Assembly: GCA_022825065.1 (NCBI GenBank)
Contig: JAJDYR010000041.1
Coordinates: 1-49,182 of the forward strand
Source: a bacterium
GTDB lineage: Bacteria; UBA8248
Reading direction: 5' to 3'
DNA: 49,182 bases
Made by a program: the position numbers and the translations under genes
Shown here: piece after piece, positions 8,443 through 17,503 of the stretch
Layout of the letters: every line of letters starts with the position of its first letter
Numbering within the stretch: position 1 is the first letter of the stretch
Notes under the pieces: generated by a model
What the model saw: only the letters and a program-made list of their open reading frames with translations
What the model was told of the DNA's origin: nothing
The model's database searches: none

Positions 8443-9609
8443 TTACACGGCGCCTGCGGCGCGAAGGCGGGCGATTTCCTCTTCGCTGTAGCCGATCTCG
8501 GCCAGAATCTCTTCGGTGTGCTCGCCCAGCATCGGTGAAGGCCTTGATAAATCAGGCGTTACGCCGCCGAAGGCGACCGGGGAGGCGGGCATGAGGCCCG
8601 GCCCCGCAGCGGGGTGGTCGACCTCCACGAAGGCCTCGGGGAAGCGCTCCTTGACCTGCGCCACGTCGTTGATGGCGCTCACCGTAACCCCTTGAGGAAC
8701 AAGGAGTTCCTCCCATTCGGCGGTCGTCTTCCGGGTGAGGATATCTTCCAGGATCGCGCGCAGGGCGGCGTCGTTCGCCACGCGGTCCTTGTTCTCGCGG
8801 AAGCGGGGATCATCCGCAAGCGCAGGCTTTTCAAGGGCTTCGACGAATACGCGGTAGCGGTTCGTGTTCGAGATCGCCACGTACAAGAGGCCGTCCCTGG
8901 TGCGGTAGCCCGAGAAAGGAGAGACCACGGGATGCGAAAGTCCTTCCGGTTCAGGCACTTGGCCGGTGAAGGCGTGGCGCGACACCGGGTTCTCCATGAT
9001 GTTGACCGTCGCGCCCATCATCGAGGCGTCGACGCGGGTGCCCTCTCCGGTGCGCTCCCTTCTCCAAAGGGCGGTGAGAATTCCCGAGAGCAGGTAGAGG
9101 CCGCTCGTCACGTCGACGATCGATACCCCGACGCGCACGGGCTCCCCGTCCACGGGCCCCGTCACGCTGATGAGGCCGCCCGCGGCTTGCAAGAGGCTGT
9201 CGAAAGCGGGGCGTCTCGCGTTTTTCCCGGTCTGGCCGAAGCCGGACACCGCGCCGTATACGAGCTTGGGGTTTTCGGCCTTGAGAACCTCCCAGCCGAC
9301 GCCCAGGCGGTCCATCACGCCCGGGAGGAGGTTTTCCACCACAACGTCCGCCTCGCGGCAGAGTTTCTTGAAAACTTCGACGCCTTCGGGGGTTTTGAGA
9401 TTCAGCGTGATGGAGCGTTTGCCGCGGTTCAAGCTCATGAAGTAGCTGCTCTCGCCGTTCTTGAAAGGGCCGATGGCGCGGCTGTCCTCCCCGCCGGGGC
9501 GCTCCACCTTGATGACCTCAGCGCCATAGCCGGCCAGATAGAGCGATACGATGGGGCCGGCATTGAACTGGCTGGCGTCGATGACCTTCAGACCCTGGAG
9601 GAGTGGCAT
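8443..9609 (-). CDS. CaiB/BaiF family (family III) CoA-transferase
   Basis: Family III transferases move CoA between carboxylic acids. The 388-aa length fits. The catalytic aspartate is D137 in RPAFDSLLQAAGG, and the N-terminal fold is typical (LLQGLKVIDAS, then AEVIKVERPGGED, then SLNRGKRSITLNL). Acceptor and donor acids cannot be read from sequence. It starts 18 bases after the stop of the OB-fold gene at 9628-10527, so the two form a leftward operon. DUF35-type OB-fold proteins usually partner acyl-CoA enzymes, which fits a CoA-linked pathway. The ATG start follows a GGAG-like site. The family call is firm. Confidence 0.93.
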   Translation of the reverse strand: MPLLQGLKVIDASQFNAGPIVSLYLAGYGAEVIKVERPGGEDSRAIGPFKNGESSYFMSLNRGKRSITLNLKTPEGVEVFKKLCREADVVVENLLPGVMDRLGVGWEVLKAENPKLVYGAVSGFGQTGKNARRPAFDSLLQAAGGLISVTGPVDGEPVRVGVSIVDVTSGLYLLSGILTALWRRERTGEGTRVDASMMGATVNIMENPVSRHAFTGQVPEPEGLSHPVVSPFSGYRTRDGLLYVAISNTNRYRVFVEALEKPALADDPRFRENKDRVANDAALRAILEDILTRKTTAEWEELLVPQGVTVSAINDVAQVKERFPEAFVEVDHPAAGPGLMPASPVAFGGVTPDLSRPSPMLGEHTEEILAEIGYSEEEIARLRAAGAV

Positions 9610-9627
9610 CGGATGAGAAAATGCTCT

Positions 9628-10527
9628 CTAGCGGCGTTTTCTGGTGGTTTTGGAGGCTGTTTTCTTCCGGGTGGTTTTTTTCGGGGCTGCTTTCTTGGGC
9701 GCTGTTTTCTGAGGAGCTTTCGCCCCGGCCGCCTTGCCTGCGGCGGCTTTCCTGGCTGTGGCGCTCCTGTTCGTCGTGTTCGCGGCCTTGGCGGCGCTCG
9801 TTTTCTTTTTGGCCGCTGTTTTCCGCGTCGCCGCAGCTTGCTTCTTCATTGCAGGCGCTTTCGCCTTAGCGCCGGCCGTTTTACTCTTCGCCGCCGTTGT
9901 TTTCCTGGCCGGCGTTCGCCTTTTCTCCGGCGCCGCTTTTTGGGGGGCTTCTTTTTTCCGCCGCGCTTGTTGTCTGTTCGACTTTTTCCCGCTCTCCGCC
10001 CGTGCCGCCTCGGCCGCCCGTTTTTCTTCTTCGGTGGGCGGGAAAACGGGTTTTTTGCGTCCCGTCATCAGGCGAAAGGCATACCCCACCTGCGTTTCAC
10101 GCCATTCATTCTCTCCGAGGTCCTGCAACACAAGTTCCACCGGAGAACCTGGAACCAGCATGTCCCGATAGCCTTCCCAGCCTATCAAGTGGGAATTTAT
10201 CTTTATTCCCTCATCCAGGAGTATCACGGCAGAAACATGTTCCAGGTGTCCATCTGCGGAGGAACGCGTAATCGTGGCCGAAAGTAGCTTGCCCTTCCCG
10301 CTCAAAAGCACTTCGCTCGTGCTGCGCGGACAAACCGGGTTGTCGCAAGTCGTTTTCGAACCGGTTTTCGGGAAAAAATACTCTTCGCATTCCTTGCAGA
10401 CAGAGCCGATGAGCTTGGGCTTATGGCGAGAATTCGTAGGAATCGTAAAAACATCGCGCATAAAGGGAATAACAACCTTATTTTTATCCGGAACAAAAAT
10501 GGAAGGCTGATTCTGGGGCGAGTTCAT
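9628..10527 (-). CDS. DUF35-type Zn-ribbon/OB-fold protein with histone-H1-like tail
   Basis: Residues 36-160 form a rubredoxin-like zinc ribbon (C44, C47, C61, C66) followed by an OB fold (LLSGKGKLLSATIT, then LVPGSPVELVLQDLG). This is the ChsH2/DUF35 architecture that binds acyl-CoA and partners thiolases, hydratases or CoA transferases. From about residue 163 to 299 the protein turns into a low-complexity Ala/Lys/Arg/Thr tail with repeated AAKK, PKKAAPKK and TTRKK units, like bacterial histone-H1-like proteins. The joining frame is continuous with no stop. The tail could bind DNA, RNA or polyphosphate, or act as an acidic-partner tether. It is the first gene of a leftward pair with the CaiB transferase. 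The fusion is clear in sequence; its purpose is unknown. Confidence 0.85.
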   Translation of the reverse strand: MNSPQNQPSIFVPDKNKVVIPFMRDVFTIPTNSRHKPKLIGSVCKECEEYFFPKTGSKTTCDNPVCPRSTSEVLLSGKGKLLSATITRSSADGHLEHVSAVILLDEGIKINSHLIGWEGYRDMLVPGSPVELVLQDLGENEWRETQVGYAFRLMTGRKKPVFPPTEEEKRAAEAARAESGKKSNRQQARRKKEAPQKAAPEKRRTPARKTTAAKSKTAGAKAKAPAMKKQAAATRKTAAKKKTSAAKAANTTNRSATARKAAAGKAAGAKAPQKTAPKKAAPKKTTRKKTASKTTRKRR

Positions 10528-10811
10528 GTACTACCCTGTTTTTGAAGTTCGGAGAAGCCAAATCAAATTGAACGAAATGTAAACAGCTAGTTAAATCTCA
10601 TAGGCTTGCCGGGATTTGTGCGCGAACACTAGCAAGGGGTCGGGCGGGTGTCAAGATGAGTTCAAATCGGTAAAATCCCTTCATCCGGCACACGAGAAAT
10701 GACCCATATTCATAACATAATGACTCCTGAGCCAACCTTGATATTGGCGACTTGACCATTCAAAACCTGCAATCTTATAGTCATCCATCGTATTCATATA
10801 AGGGATGCGGC

Positions 10812-12254
10812 ATGACTTCTCCTAACGCTCGAAATATTCAATCCAGTCTGTTTCGACTATTGCCTTCGGTGGATGAAATCGTCACCCGTCTCAAAAATGA
10901 CGGTGCCAATGGCTCATCAGACGCTGCTCTGGCCGATGCCGTCAGAAAAGCGATCGGCGTGAATAGGCAGCTTCTGCTCGAGCAAATGAACCAGGAATCC
11001 CCGAATGCCGAGGAAAACGCATCGCTGTCCGAGCAAACGCTTCGGGATATCGTTCTAAATGAAGCAAAACAAATCCTTACCTCGAATAAACAACTTGGGC
11101 TAAAAAAAGTCATCAACGCCACAGGGATCGTGCTGCACACAAATCTGGGCCGAGCCCCGTTAAGTGAGGCAGCGAGGGTGGCACTAGATGAGGTAGCGCA
11201 AGGATATTCAAATCTGGAATTCGATTTGAACCTCGGGCAGAGAGGAAAAAGAGGGTCTGACGTGGAATCTCTTCTTTGCCAACTGACAGGAGCGGAGGCG
11301 GCACTGGTCGTCAACAACAATGCTGCAGCCGTGATGTTTGCGATTCATACGATGGCCCATTCCGCTGAAGTGATCGTTTCACGAGGCGAGTTGGTCGAAA
11401 TTGGCGGTTCTTTCCGGATACCGGATATCATGCGCCAAAGCGGTGCAAAATTAGTAGAAGTAGGGACGACGAACAAAACGAGGATATTCGATTACCGCAA
11501 CGCCATCACCCAAGATACGGCTTTGCTGCTGAAAGCGCATACCAGTAATTACAGGATTGTCGGCTTCACGGAAGAAGTATCTCGCGATGAACTCTCAGAC
11601 CTCAGCAGGGAAACAAATGTGCCCACGCTGGAAGATCTCGGGAGTGGTTCGCTTCTACAAATTGATGGTCTACCGCATGAACCCACCGCCATAGAATCAA
11701 TTCAAGCAGGAATCGATGTGGTAACCTTTTCCGGAGACAAGCTTCTCGGTGGCCCACAGGCAGGCATTGTTGTAGGCAAGGCATTATGGGTAGAGAAAAT
11801 GAAAAAACACCCGCTCATGCGCATTCTCAGGCTCGATAAGCTTACGCTCGCCGCCTTGGAGGCGACACTCAGGTCATATCTTGATCCTGATGCCGCCCAC
11901 AACCAGATCCCGACCCTTCAAATGTTGTCCACAAAACAGGAAAAACTGAAAAAACAGGCGGAATCCCTGATGAATCTGATGGGGGAACATGCTTGTTCCG
12001 TGCTCGGCGCCAAGGTGGAAGAAACTACGGGGATGGTAGGCGGCGGGGCCATGCCCCTGGCGAAACTCGATAGTTATGCCGTGACATTATCTCCCAAAAT
12101 CTTTTCCGCCAAATCATTGGAAACCAAGTTGCGTAATGCGACTCCACCTGTCGTGGCACGCATTCACGAGGATAAAGTGATACTGGATCTGCGATGCATT
12201 AGAGAAGAGGAAATAAATCAGCTCGGCGCTATTCTCAACGAATTCGCAAAGTAA
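10812..12254 (+). CDS. selA: L-seryl-tRNA(Sec) selenium transferase (selenocysteine synthase)
   Basis: SelA converts Ser-tRNA(Sec) to Sec-tRNA(Sec) using selenophosphate and PLP. From the ATG at 10812 the protein has 480 aa, with the SelA N-terminal block (SSLFRLLPSVDEI), INATGIVLHTNLGRAPLS, and the PLP-lysine motif SGDKLLGGPQAG (K310). The frame stays open upstream to a TTG at 10752. ATG 10812 is preferred because it matches the family start and is preceded by AAGGGATG. It opens a tight four-gene rightward operon: selA, alpha/beta hydrolase, selB, class V aminotransferase. The DNA is more AT-rich than the flanking regions. SelD and tRNA(Sec) are not in this window. Confidence 0.96.
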   Translation: MTSPNARNIQSSLFRLLPSVDEIVTRLKNDGANGSSDAALADAVRKAIGVNRQLLLEQMNQESPNAEENASLSEQTLRDIVLNEAKQILTSNKQLGLKKVINATGIVLHTNLGRAPLSEAARVALDEVAQGYSNLEFDLNLGQRGKRGSDVESLLCQLTGAEAALVVNNNAAAVMFAIHTMAHSAEVIVSRGELVEIGGSFRIPDIMRQSGAKLVEVGTTNKTRIFDYRNAITQDTALLLKAHTSNYRIVGFTEEVSRDELSDLSRETNVPTLEDLGSGSLLQIDGLPHEPTAIESIQAGIDVVTFSGDKLLGGPQAGIVVGKALWVEKMKKHPLMRILRLDKLTLAALEATLRSYLDPDAAHNQIPTLQMLSTKQEKLKKQAESLMNLMGEHACSVLGAKVEETTGMVGGGAMPLAKLDSYAVTLSPKIFSAKSLETKLRNATPPVVARIHEDKVILDLRCIREEEINQLGAILNEFAK

Positions 12255-12313
12255 TCTTCAGCCTTCTCTGTGTATAATTTTCAACCAATTACAAAAAAGG
12301 GGACCATTTTCCG

Positions 12314-13117
12314 ATGCCAACCGTAAATTCCGAGGGTGTTGCAATAGATTATGAGGTCATCAATCCCCAGCATACCGATACGCCCGTATTCCTAATCACC
12401 GGCTTGGGGGGCATTCGCGGTATATGGGCAAAGCAAATCGACGCCTTTTCTGCTACGAGACCACTCATCCTTCATGACCATAGGGGGACGGGAAAAAGCG
12501 CGAAACCGAGTGGGGTTTATAGCGTCCCCAACATGGCGAAAGATATCATCGCCATCATGGATGACCTTGCAATAGAACAAGCGCATCTCGTCGGTAGCTC
12601 AACGGGGGGAGCCATTATTCAAGTCATGTGTATCGACTATCCCGATCGTGTCAAAAGCGGGTCTATCGTAAGTTCCTGGCCCAAGAGCGACGCATATTTC
12701 ACCCGCCAGTTCAGCGTGCGCAAAGAAGTCCTGCTCGCGATGGGATGGGAACCTTACACGAGATTTTCCACATTCACCCTGCATAGCCCAAAGTTTTTCA
12801 CCGACAATTTTCAGGAAATCCAATTGCAGGAAAGCCAATCGATCGCAAACGCGCCTCCCGCCGAGATCATGGCCGAAAGAATCGACTGCATTATTGCGCA
12901 TGACCAGTTGGACCGCCTGGGTCAAATCACAAGTCCGGTGCTGGTGGCCGTTGCAAGAGACGACGTCGTCACTCCGCCGTATTATTCCCATCAATTGAGT
13001 GAAGCCATTCCTGGAGCTGAACTGAAAATTTTTGATGAAGGCGGCCATTTCGTTTATATCGAGAAACCGGTCGAATTCAATGAGTCCATCCTGGAATTCA
13101 TCCATCGACATGACTAA
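12314..13117 (+). CDS. Alpha/beta hydrolase between selA and selB
   Basis: A 267-aa protein with a classic alpha/beta hydrolase core: an oxyanion-side LITGLGG (28-33), HDHRGTGKS (54-62), the nucleophile elbow GSSTGG (94-99, Ser96), acid segment ARDDVVTP, and the catalytic His in GGHFVYIEKP. The best family resemblance is to enol-lactone hydrolases, RutD and related small-ester hydrolases. No signal peptide, so cytoplasmic. It starts 59 bases after selA and ends 48 bases before selB, so it is almost surely co-transcribed with them. A hydrolase is not a known member of the selenocysteine pathway. Substrate is unknown. Confidence 0.88.
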   Translation: MPTVNSEGVAIDYEVINPQHTDTPVFLITGLGGIRGIWAKQIDAFSATRPLILHDHRGTGKSAKPSGVYSVPNMAKDIIAIMDDLAIEQAHLVGSSTGGAIIQVMCIDYPDRVKSGSIVSSWPKSDAYFTRQFSVRKEVLLAMGWEPYTRFSTFTLHSPKFFTDNFQEIQLQESQSIANAPPAEIMAERIDCIIAHDQLDRLGQITSPVLVAVARDDVVTPPYYSHQLSEAIPGAELKIFDEGGHFVYIEKPVEFNESILEFIHRHD

Positions 13118-13165
13118 TCGATATTTTCATAACTCGCCTATCAACCACGAAGGCGAAACCACTTT

Positions 13166-15076
13166 ATGAAACACGTTGTCATCGGAACCGCCGGCCACAT
13201 CGATCACGGCAAAACCTCTCTCGTCAAAGCATTGACCGGCACAGACACCGACCGCCTCAAGGAGGAAAAAGAACGCGGCATCACGATCGAACTCGGGTTC
13301 GCCGAGTTGACTCTCGATAACGTCTACGCAGGCATCGTGGACGTTCCGGGCCATGAGCGATTCGTAAAAAACATGCTGGCGGGAGTCGGCGGCATCGATT
13401 TGGTCATGCTGATCGTTGCTGCCGATGAAGGCATCATGCCGCAAACGAGGGAACATTTGTCCATTTGCCGACTTCTCGGTGTTAAAACCGGACTCATCGT
13501 GCTCACCAAAACGGATCTGGTCGAACCGGAATGGGTCGAACTTGTAACGGACGATATACGGGACTTCGTAAAAGATACATTCCTGGAAGAAAAACCCATC
13601 GTGCCGGTTTCAGCTCACACCGGGGATGGTCTTGAATATCTTAAAAATGCTTTAGGTGAAATCGCTAATCAAACGCCCGCAAAAAGCGAGACGGGTATCT
13701 TTCGGATACCGATTGATCGCGTCTTCACAATGCGGGGCTTTGGTGTCGTGATTACGGGAACTTTGTTCAGCGGGAGTGTGGCTGTTGGCGAGCAGGTTGA
13801 AGTTTATCCCAAAGCTCTTCAGGCGCGCGTTCGCGGCTTGCAAGTTCATGGGGAGCCCGTGGATAAATCGACCGCCGGCCTGAGAACCGCTGTGAACCTC
13901 CAGGGTCTCGAACGCACCGATGTATTCAGAGGAGACATCATCGGTCATCGTGGTGAACTGAAAACGACGTATATGCTCGACGTTCTTCTGGAACATCTGG
14001 CCGATGCCCCTCGCCCGTTAAAAACCCGGAATCGCATCCGGTTCCATGCAGGTACAGCTGAAATCATGGGCAGGATATCTCTCATCGGACGAGATGTACT
14101 CGAACCGGGAGATAGCACTTTTGCTCAAATACGGCTGGAGGAACCCATCGTCGTCCTGCCCAGAGACCGATTCGTCATCCGGAGCTATTCGCCAATCATC
14201 ACGATAGGTGGTGGAGAAATCCTGGATATCATGCCTCGTAAGCATAGACGATTACGAAGTTCATCCATCGACCACCTGAAATCACTTTATCAAGGGGATG
14301 AAACGGAAAGACTGCTCATATTACTTCGGGACTCACGGTTGAACGGGGTTGAACTCGAAGACATCACAGGCCGTCTCACACTAAAACCGAACGATATAAA
14401 AAAAACCATTCAAGAATTATCAGCCCATGGAGAAGTGCAAATTATCGACCCAGCCAATTTCTTCTCCATGACCAGAGCGCATTTCAAAACAGCCCAGAAG
14501 AATATTCTCTCTTTTTTGAGTGACTATCATGCTGAGAACCCTCTTCGCACAGGGGCGCCCAGAGAAGAAGTTCGCGGTAAGGCGGGCGAAATGAATGAAA
14601 AAATCTTCGCTGCTGCACTCAAACATTTAAGCGAATCAAACGAAATCGTTGAAAATGGAGCCATTCTAAGACTCGCTTCCCATTCAGTGGAAATTGACGA
14701 AGCGCTCGGAGAAGTGAAAACGAAACTGGAGTCGGTTTTCAAAAATGCCCATTTTCAACCGCCATCCGTCGAAGACGCATTCTCACAATGCGGCGGCAAA
14801 GGCAATACAAATCAAAATGCTCTGCAAATCCTCATCGATGAAGGTGCTTTATTGCGCCTGAAGGACAACATTATCTATCATCAACACGCATTGAGCGAAG
14901 CAGAAAACCATCTAAGAGAGCATCTGTCACACAACAACGAAATTGCGGCGGCGGAATTTCGAGATCTGTTGGGCATTACAAGAAAACACGCCATACCTCT
15001 GCTTGAATATTTTGATACCGCACGAATTACGCTAAGGGTGGGAGATAAAAGAGTGCTTCGGCCAGATGCGAGATAA
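13166..15076 (+). CDS. selB: Selenocysteine-specific elongation factor SelB
   Basis: SelB delivers Sec-tRNA(Sec) to UGA codons marked by a SECIS hairpin. The 636-aa protein has GTPase motifs GHIDHGKT (10-17), RGIT (37-40), DVPGHE (59-64), TKTD (114-117) and SAHTGDG, EF-Tu-like domains to about residue 360, and a long C-terminal region with the repeated winged helices that bind the SECIS element. The full length is usual for bacterial SelB. It is the third gene of the sel operon and ends 23 bases before the aminotransferase start. Its presence means the genome should encode at least one UGA-containing selenoprotein; none was recognised here. Confidence 0.96.
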   Translation: MKHVVIGTAGHIDHGKTSLVKALTGTDTDRLKEEKERGITIELGFAELTLDNVYAGIVDVPGHERFVKNMLAGVGGIDLVMLIVAADEGIMPQTREHLSICRLLGVKTGLIVLTKTDLVEPEWVELVTDDIRDFVKDTFLEEKPIVPVSAHTGDGLEYLKNALGEIANQTPAKSETGIFRIPIDRVFTMRGFGVVITGTLFSGSVAVGEQVEVYPKALQARVRGLQVHGEPVDKSTAGLRTAVNLQGLERTDVFRGDIIGHRGELKTTYMLDVLLEHLADAPRPLKTRNRIRFHAGTAEIMGRISLIGRDVLEPGDSTFAQIRLEEPIVVLPRDRFVIRSYSPIITIGGGEILDIMPRKHRRLRSSSIDHLKSLYQGDETERLLILLRDSRLNGVELEDITGRLTLKPNDIKKTIQELSAHGEVQIIDPANFFSMTRAHFKTAQKNILSFLSDYHAENPLRTGAPREEVRGKAGEMNEKIFAAALKHLSESNEIVENGAILRLASHSVEIDEALGEVKTKLESVFKNAHFQPPSVEDAFSQCGGKGNTNQNALQILIDEGALLRLKDNIIYHQHALSEAENHLREHLSHNNEIAAAEFRDLLGITRKHAIPLLEYFDTARITLRVGDKRVLRPDAR

Positions 15077-15099
15077 AATCCCTTTATAAGGAATGAAAA

Positions 15100-16284
15100 A
15101 TGCCTCTCGATAAGAACAAAATCCAACAGTTGCGGGCGGATGCCCCGGCCCTGGCAAATCAGATTTACGTAAACTGGGGAGGTGGGGGACCGTCGTCGAA
15201 ATCAATTCTTCGTGAAATGGACAAGTTCACGAAACGCGATTTGGAACTCGGCTCTTTTCACCCGAAAATCAGGAATGAAACCACCAAAGCCTTAACACGC
15301 ACCCGAGAGAGTTGCGCGAAACTCATCGGCGCAGACACCTCGGAAATAGCACTGACCAACAACACAACGGTCGGAATCAACATCGCGGCTGCCGGATTAA
15401 CCTGGGATGCTGGAGACGAGGTAATCGTCTCGGATTTGGAGCATCCGGGCGGCTACCTGCCCTGGTTGGTATGGCGGAAGAGATATCCCATCAAGGTGAA
15501 ACTATTCAAAACCGGTCAAAACGATGATCATCTCCTCCGAAACTTGGAAAAGGCCATCACGCCAAAAACAAGGGTGGTTTGCGTGAGCCATATTTCGTGG
15601 CTGAACGGCAGGAGACTTCCCCTTGAAGCAATCGGCCAAATATGCGTCTCCGCAGGCGCCCTCCTCATCGTAGACGGCGCCCAGTCCATAGGACACATAC
15701 CAGTCAAAATCAAAGACACCGGCGTAGATGTCTACACCATTTCCGGCCAGAAGTGGCTGATGGGTCCGGACGGCACGGGCGCCGTGTATATCAGGCGCGG
15801 GGCAGGCAAAAAGATTCAGCTTTCATCCGCAAGCTTTCGCTCGGCGCAAAAAAAGAGATTGAAAACCCTGTCGTTTACCCCTGAGCCGAGTGCGATGCGC
15901 TATGAAGTCGGCACTCTCAATACAACCGGTTTCCTGGGATTCCGTACCGCTGTCGAACACTTCAAGAGAACAGGACCCGTATCCATCGAAAAAAGGATTC
16001 TGGCGCTGGCGAATCGTCTGATGTCGCAAATCCGCGGGCTCAAGAATGTCGAAGTCATTACGCCTGAAGGCGAGGCCCAGTCTGGTCTGGTTTCTTTCCG
16101 GATGAAAAACGTCGAAGCTCAAAGCGTGGTGGACAGGCTCTACAGGAAACACCAAATCATCCTCCGGGCAGTGGTAACGGAGCCTCCCGCCGTGAGGGTT
16201 TCCATTCATTATTTGAACACGGAAGAAGAAATGGACTCGATTGCAAATGCGATAGCCAGAATAGCGGCTGGCAAAAAACGATAA
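15100..16284 (+). CDS. Class V aminotransferase in the sel operon
   Basis: A PLP enzyme of fold type I, 394 aa, with the family's cofactor segments: NNTTVGIN, VSDLEHPG, VDGAQSIGH (191-199) and the Schiff-base lysine K218 in SGQKWLMGPDGTG. It resembles SufS/CsdA and isopenicillin-N-epimerase relatives. Near the C-terminus, where cysteine desulfurases and selenocysteine lyases carry a catalytic Cys loop, the sequence reads LRAVVTEPPAVRVS with no cysteine. It is therefore probably not an ordinary desulfurase. As the last gene of the operon, 23 bases after selB, it could act on a selenium- or sulfur-containing amino acid by another mechanism. Ribosome site AAGGAATGA precedes the ATG. Confidence 0.85.
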   Translation: MPLDKNKIQQLRADAPALANQIYVNWGGGGPSSKSILREMDKFTKRDLELGSFHPKIRNETTKALTRTRESCAKLIGADTSEIALTNNTTVGINIAAAGLTWDAGDEVIVSDLEHPGGYLPWLVWRKRYPIKVKLFKTGQNDDHLLRNLEKAITPKTRVVCVSHISWLNGRRLPLEAIGQICVSAGALLIVDGAQSIGHIPVKIKDTGVDVYTISGQKWLMGPDGTGAVYIRRGAGKKIQLSSASFRSAQKKRLKTLSFTPEPSAMRYEVGTLNTTGFLGFRTAVEHFKRTGPVSIEKRILALANRLMSQIRGLKNVEVITPEGEAQSGLVSFRMKNVEAQSVVDRLYRKHQIILRAVVTEPPAVRVSIHYLNTEEEMDSIANAIARIAAGKKR

Positions 16285-16302
16285 AATGACGCTCTAGGCG
16301 AC

Positions 16303-16336
16303 AAAAAAAGCGGCGGTTATTTCACCGCCGCTTTTT
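16303..16336. terminator. Bidirectional intrinsic terminator
   Basis: An A-rich run, stem AGCGGCGG, loop TTATTTCA, stem CCGCCGCT, then TTTTT. It sits between the end of the sel operon and the convergent cupredoxin-like gene and can serve both strands. Confidence 0.9.
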
Positions 16337-16352
16337 CATGTCTGGTTCGTGA

Positions 16353-17093
16353 TTATTTTTTCAGCGTCACGTTCACCGCCGTGGCAGCGCCACCCTTCAC
16401 CGACACTTTCATGGACTTCTTGCCCAAAACCTCGTGCCAAATCTCCAGAGTGTAAGAACCTGCGGGAACATCTTTTATCTCGAATTTGCCGCCGGAGCCC
16501 GTGATGCCGACATAGGGATTATCCGCCACGACGATATAGCCCCTCATCCAGTCATGAACGTCACAGGTCACTTTCATGATGCCGGGCTTCTTGAAATAGC
16601 GGGTCGACATTCTCAATTTTTTCTTGAACTTGGGCTGCGCGATATTGGCTACCGAGTTTCCCGTTTTGCCGGGATGGGTGTGGACGTTGTGGAGAATTTT
16701 GTCACTGTTCTTCATCAACAGTTTCGTCTTTTGCTTCATTACGACCACGCGGGGAAGGTAAACGCATCCCTTTTGGTCCATCGTCGCCTTTTTCTGGCTC
16801 TTCGACCATTTCTTGCCGGATTTCACACCCTTCAAGGACACGACGGCCCATAACACGCCGCCGTCTTTCACGACCAGACTCTCATCCTTGATCGGTTTTT
16901 TTGCGCAAACTTTCTTGTCTTTATTCACGGACAACGTTTTTAGTTTCGGGGCCGCGCCGTCGAACTTGATTGCTCCGGTAATCGAACCGCCGCCGCTTAC
17001 CTTGCCCTCTTTGTAAGCGTCCGCGGAGCCTGCGAATGCGATGCTCAACAACACCGCAAACATCCAGCACAGTTGAAAGCGTTTGGGAACCAT
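16353..17093 (-). CDS. Secreted cupredoxin-like / methylamine-utilisation-type protein
   Basis: From the ATG at 17093, which follows a strong GAGAGGAG site, the protein is 246 aa and begins with a signal peptide (MVPKRF, then a hydrophobic LCWMFAVLLSIAFAG, cleaved near SADA). An in-frame ATG 60 bases further upstream gives a 266-aa form without a good ribosome site. The middle has a cupredoxin-like copper pattern: HNVHTHPG, then CDVHDWMRGYIVV (Cys, His and Met ligands). The last 60 residues look like a carboxypeptidase-regulatory or beta-sandwich domain (GGKFEIKDVPAGSYTLEIWHE). Very lysine-rich. Probably periplasmic, in copper handling or electron transfer. It is convergent with the sel operon. 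Exact role unknown. Confidence 0.75.
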   Translation of the reverse strand: MVPKRFQLCWMFAVLLSIAFAGSADAYKEGKVSGGGSITGAIKFDGAAPKLKTLSVNKDKKVCAKKPIKDESLVVKDGGVLWAVVSLKGVKSGKKWSKSQKKATMDQKGCVYLPRVVVMKQKTKLLMKNSDKILHNVHTHPGKTGNSVANIAQPKFKKKLRMSTRYFKKPGIMKVTCDVHDWMRGYIVVADNPYVGITGSGGKFEIKDVPAGSYTLEIWHEVLGKKSMKVSVKGGAATAVNVTLKK

Positions 17094-17503
17094 ACCTACT
17101 CCTCTCAAATAATTTTTCAGGTTGGCAGCAACTGTTTTTGAATAAGCGCGCACGCAATCATACGCACACGAAATTTCGGTAGCCCCAGATACGAAACCTC
17201 TAAAATTGACTTCAAATCAAATCGGAACCGCCGGGAATTACAACCTGCTCCATTCAAGTAATCCACCTTTCAAATTAAGTCAACCCTCTGGATGGTCGGC
17301 CTGTCAATTCGCCTGAATTCATTGCGTCATCAGAGCGAATCCTGTTATGAAAGAGAACGTAATTCCTGCCGTCAGAAGACATAAACTTTTCCTAACGGAT
17401 CGAACGACTCCCAAGCCGCGATGTTTGCAACACGGCGGACTCTGGGGTATCTCTTTGGAAAAGCGGCGCTTGGCCGACACACGCAATTCTGCGGGAGCAA
17501 ACT
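17094..17503. other. Intergenic region between divergent genes
   Basis: About 410 bases between the leftward cupredoxin-like gene and rightward hemQ. It is AT-rich in its first 260 bases. No repeat element, RNA gene or clear promoter hexamers were recognised. It probably holds promoters for both directions. Confidence 0.45.

Noticed and set aside
8614..10287. A 557-codon plus-strand frame
   Set aside because: It lies opposite the CaiB and OB-fold genes. The sequence shows no domain and has the low-complexity composition of an antisense frame.
15100..16284. Calling the class V aminotransferase a cysteine desulfurase (SufS/CsdA)
   Set aside because: The catalytic-cysteine loop is missing, so that function is not supported.
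17195..17245. Possible tRNA(Sec) around CTTCAAA at 17209-17216
   Set aside because: A short stem around the putative anticodon exists, but there is no acceptor stem, no T-arm sequence and the region is AT-rich.
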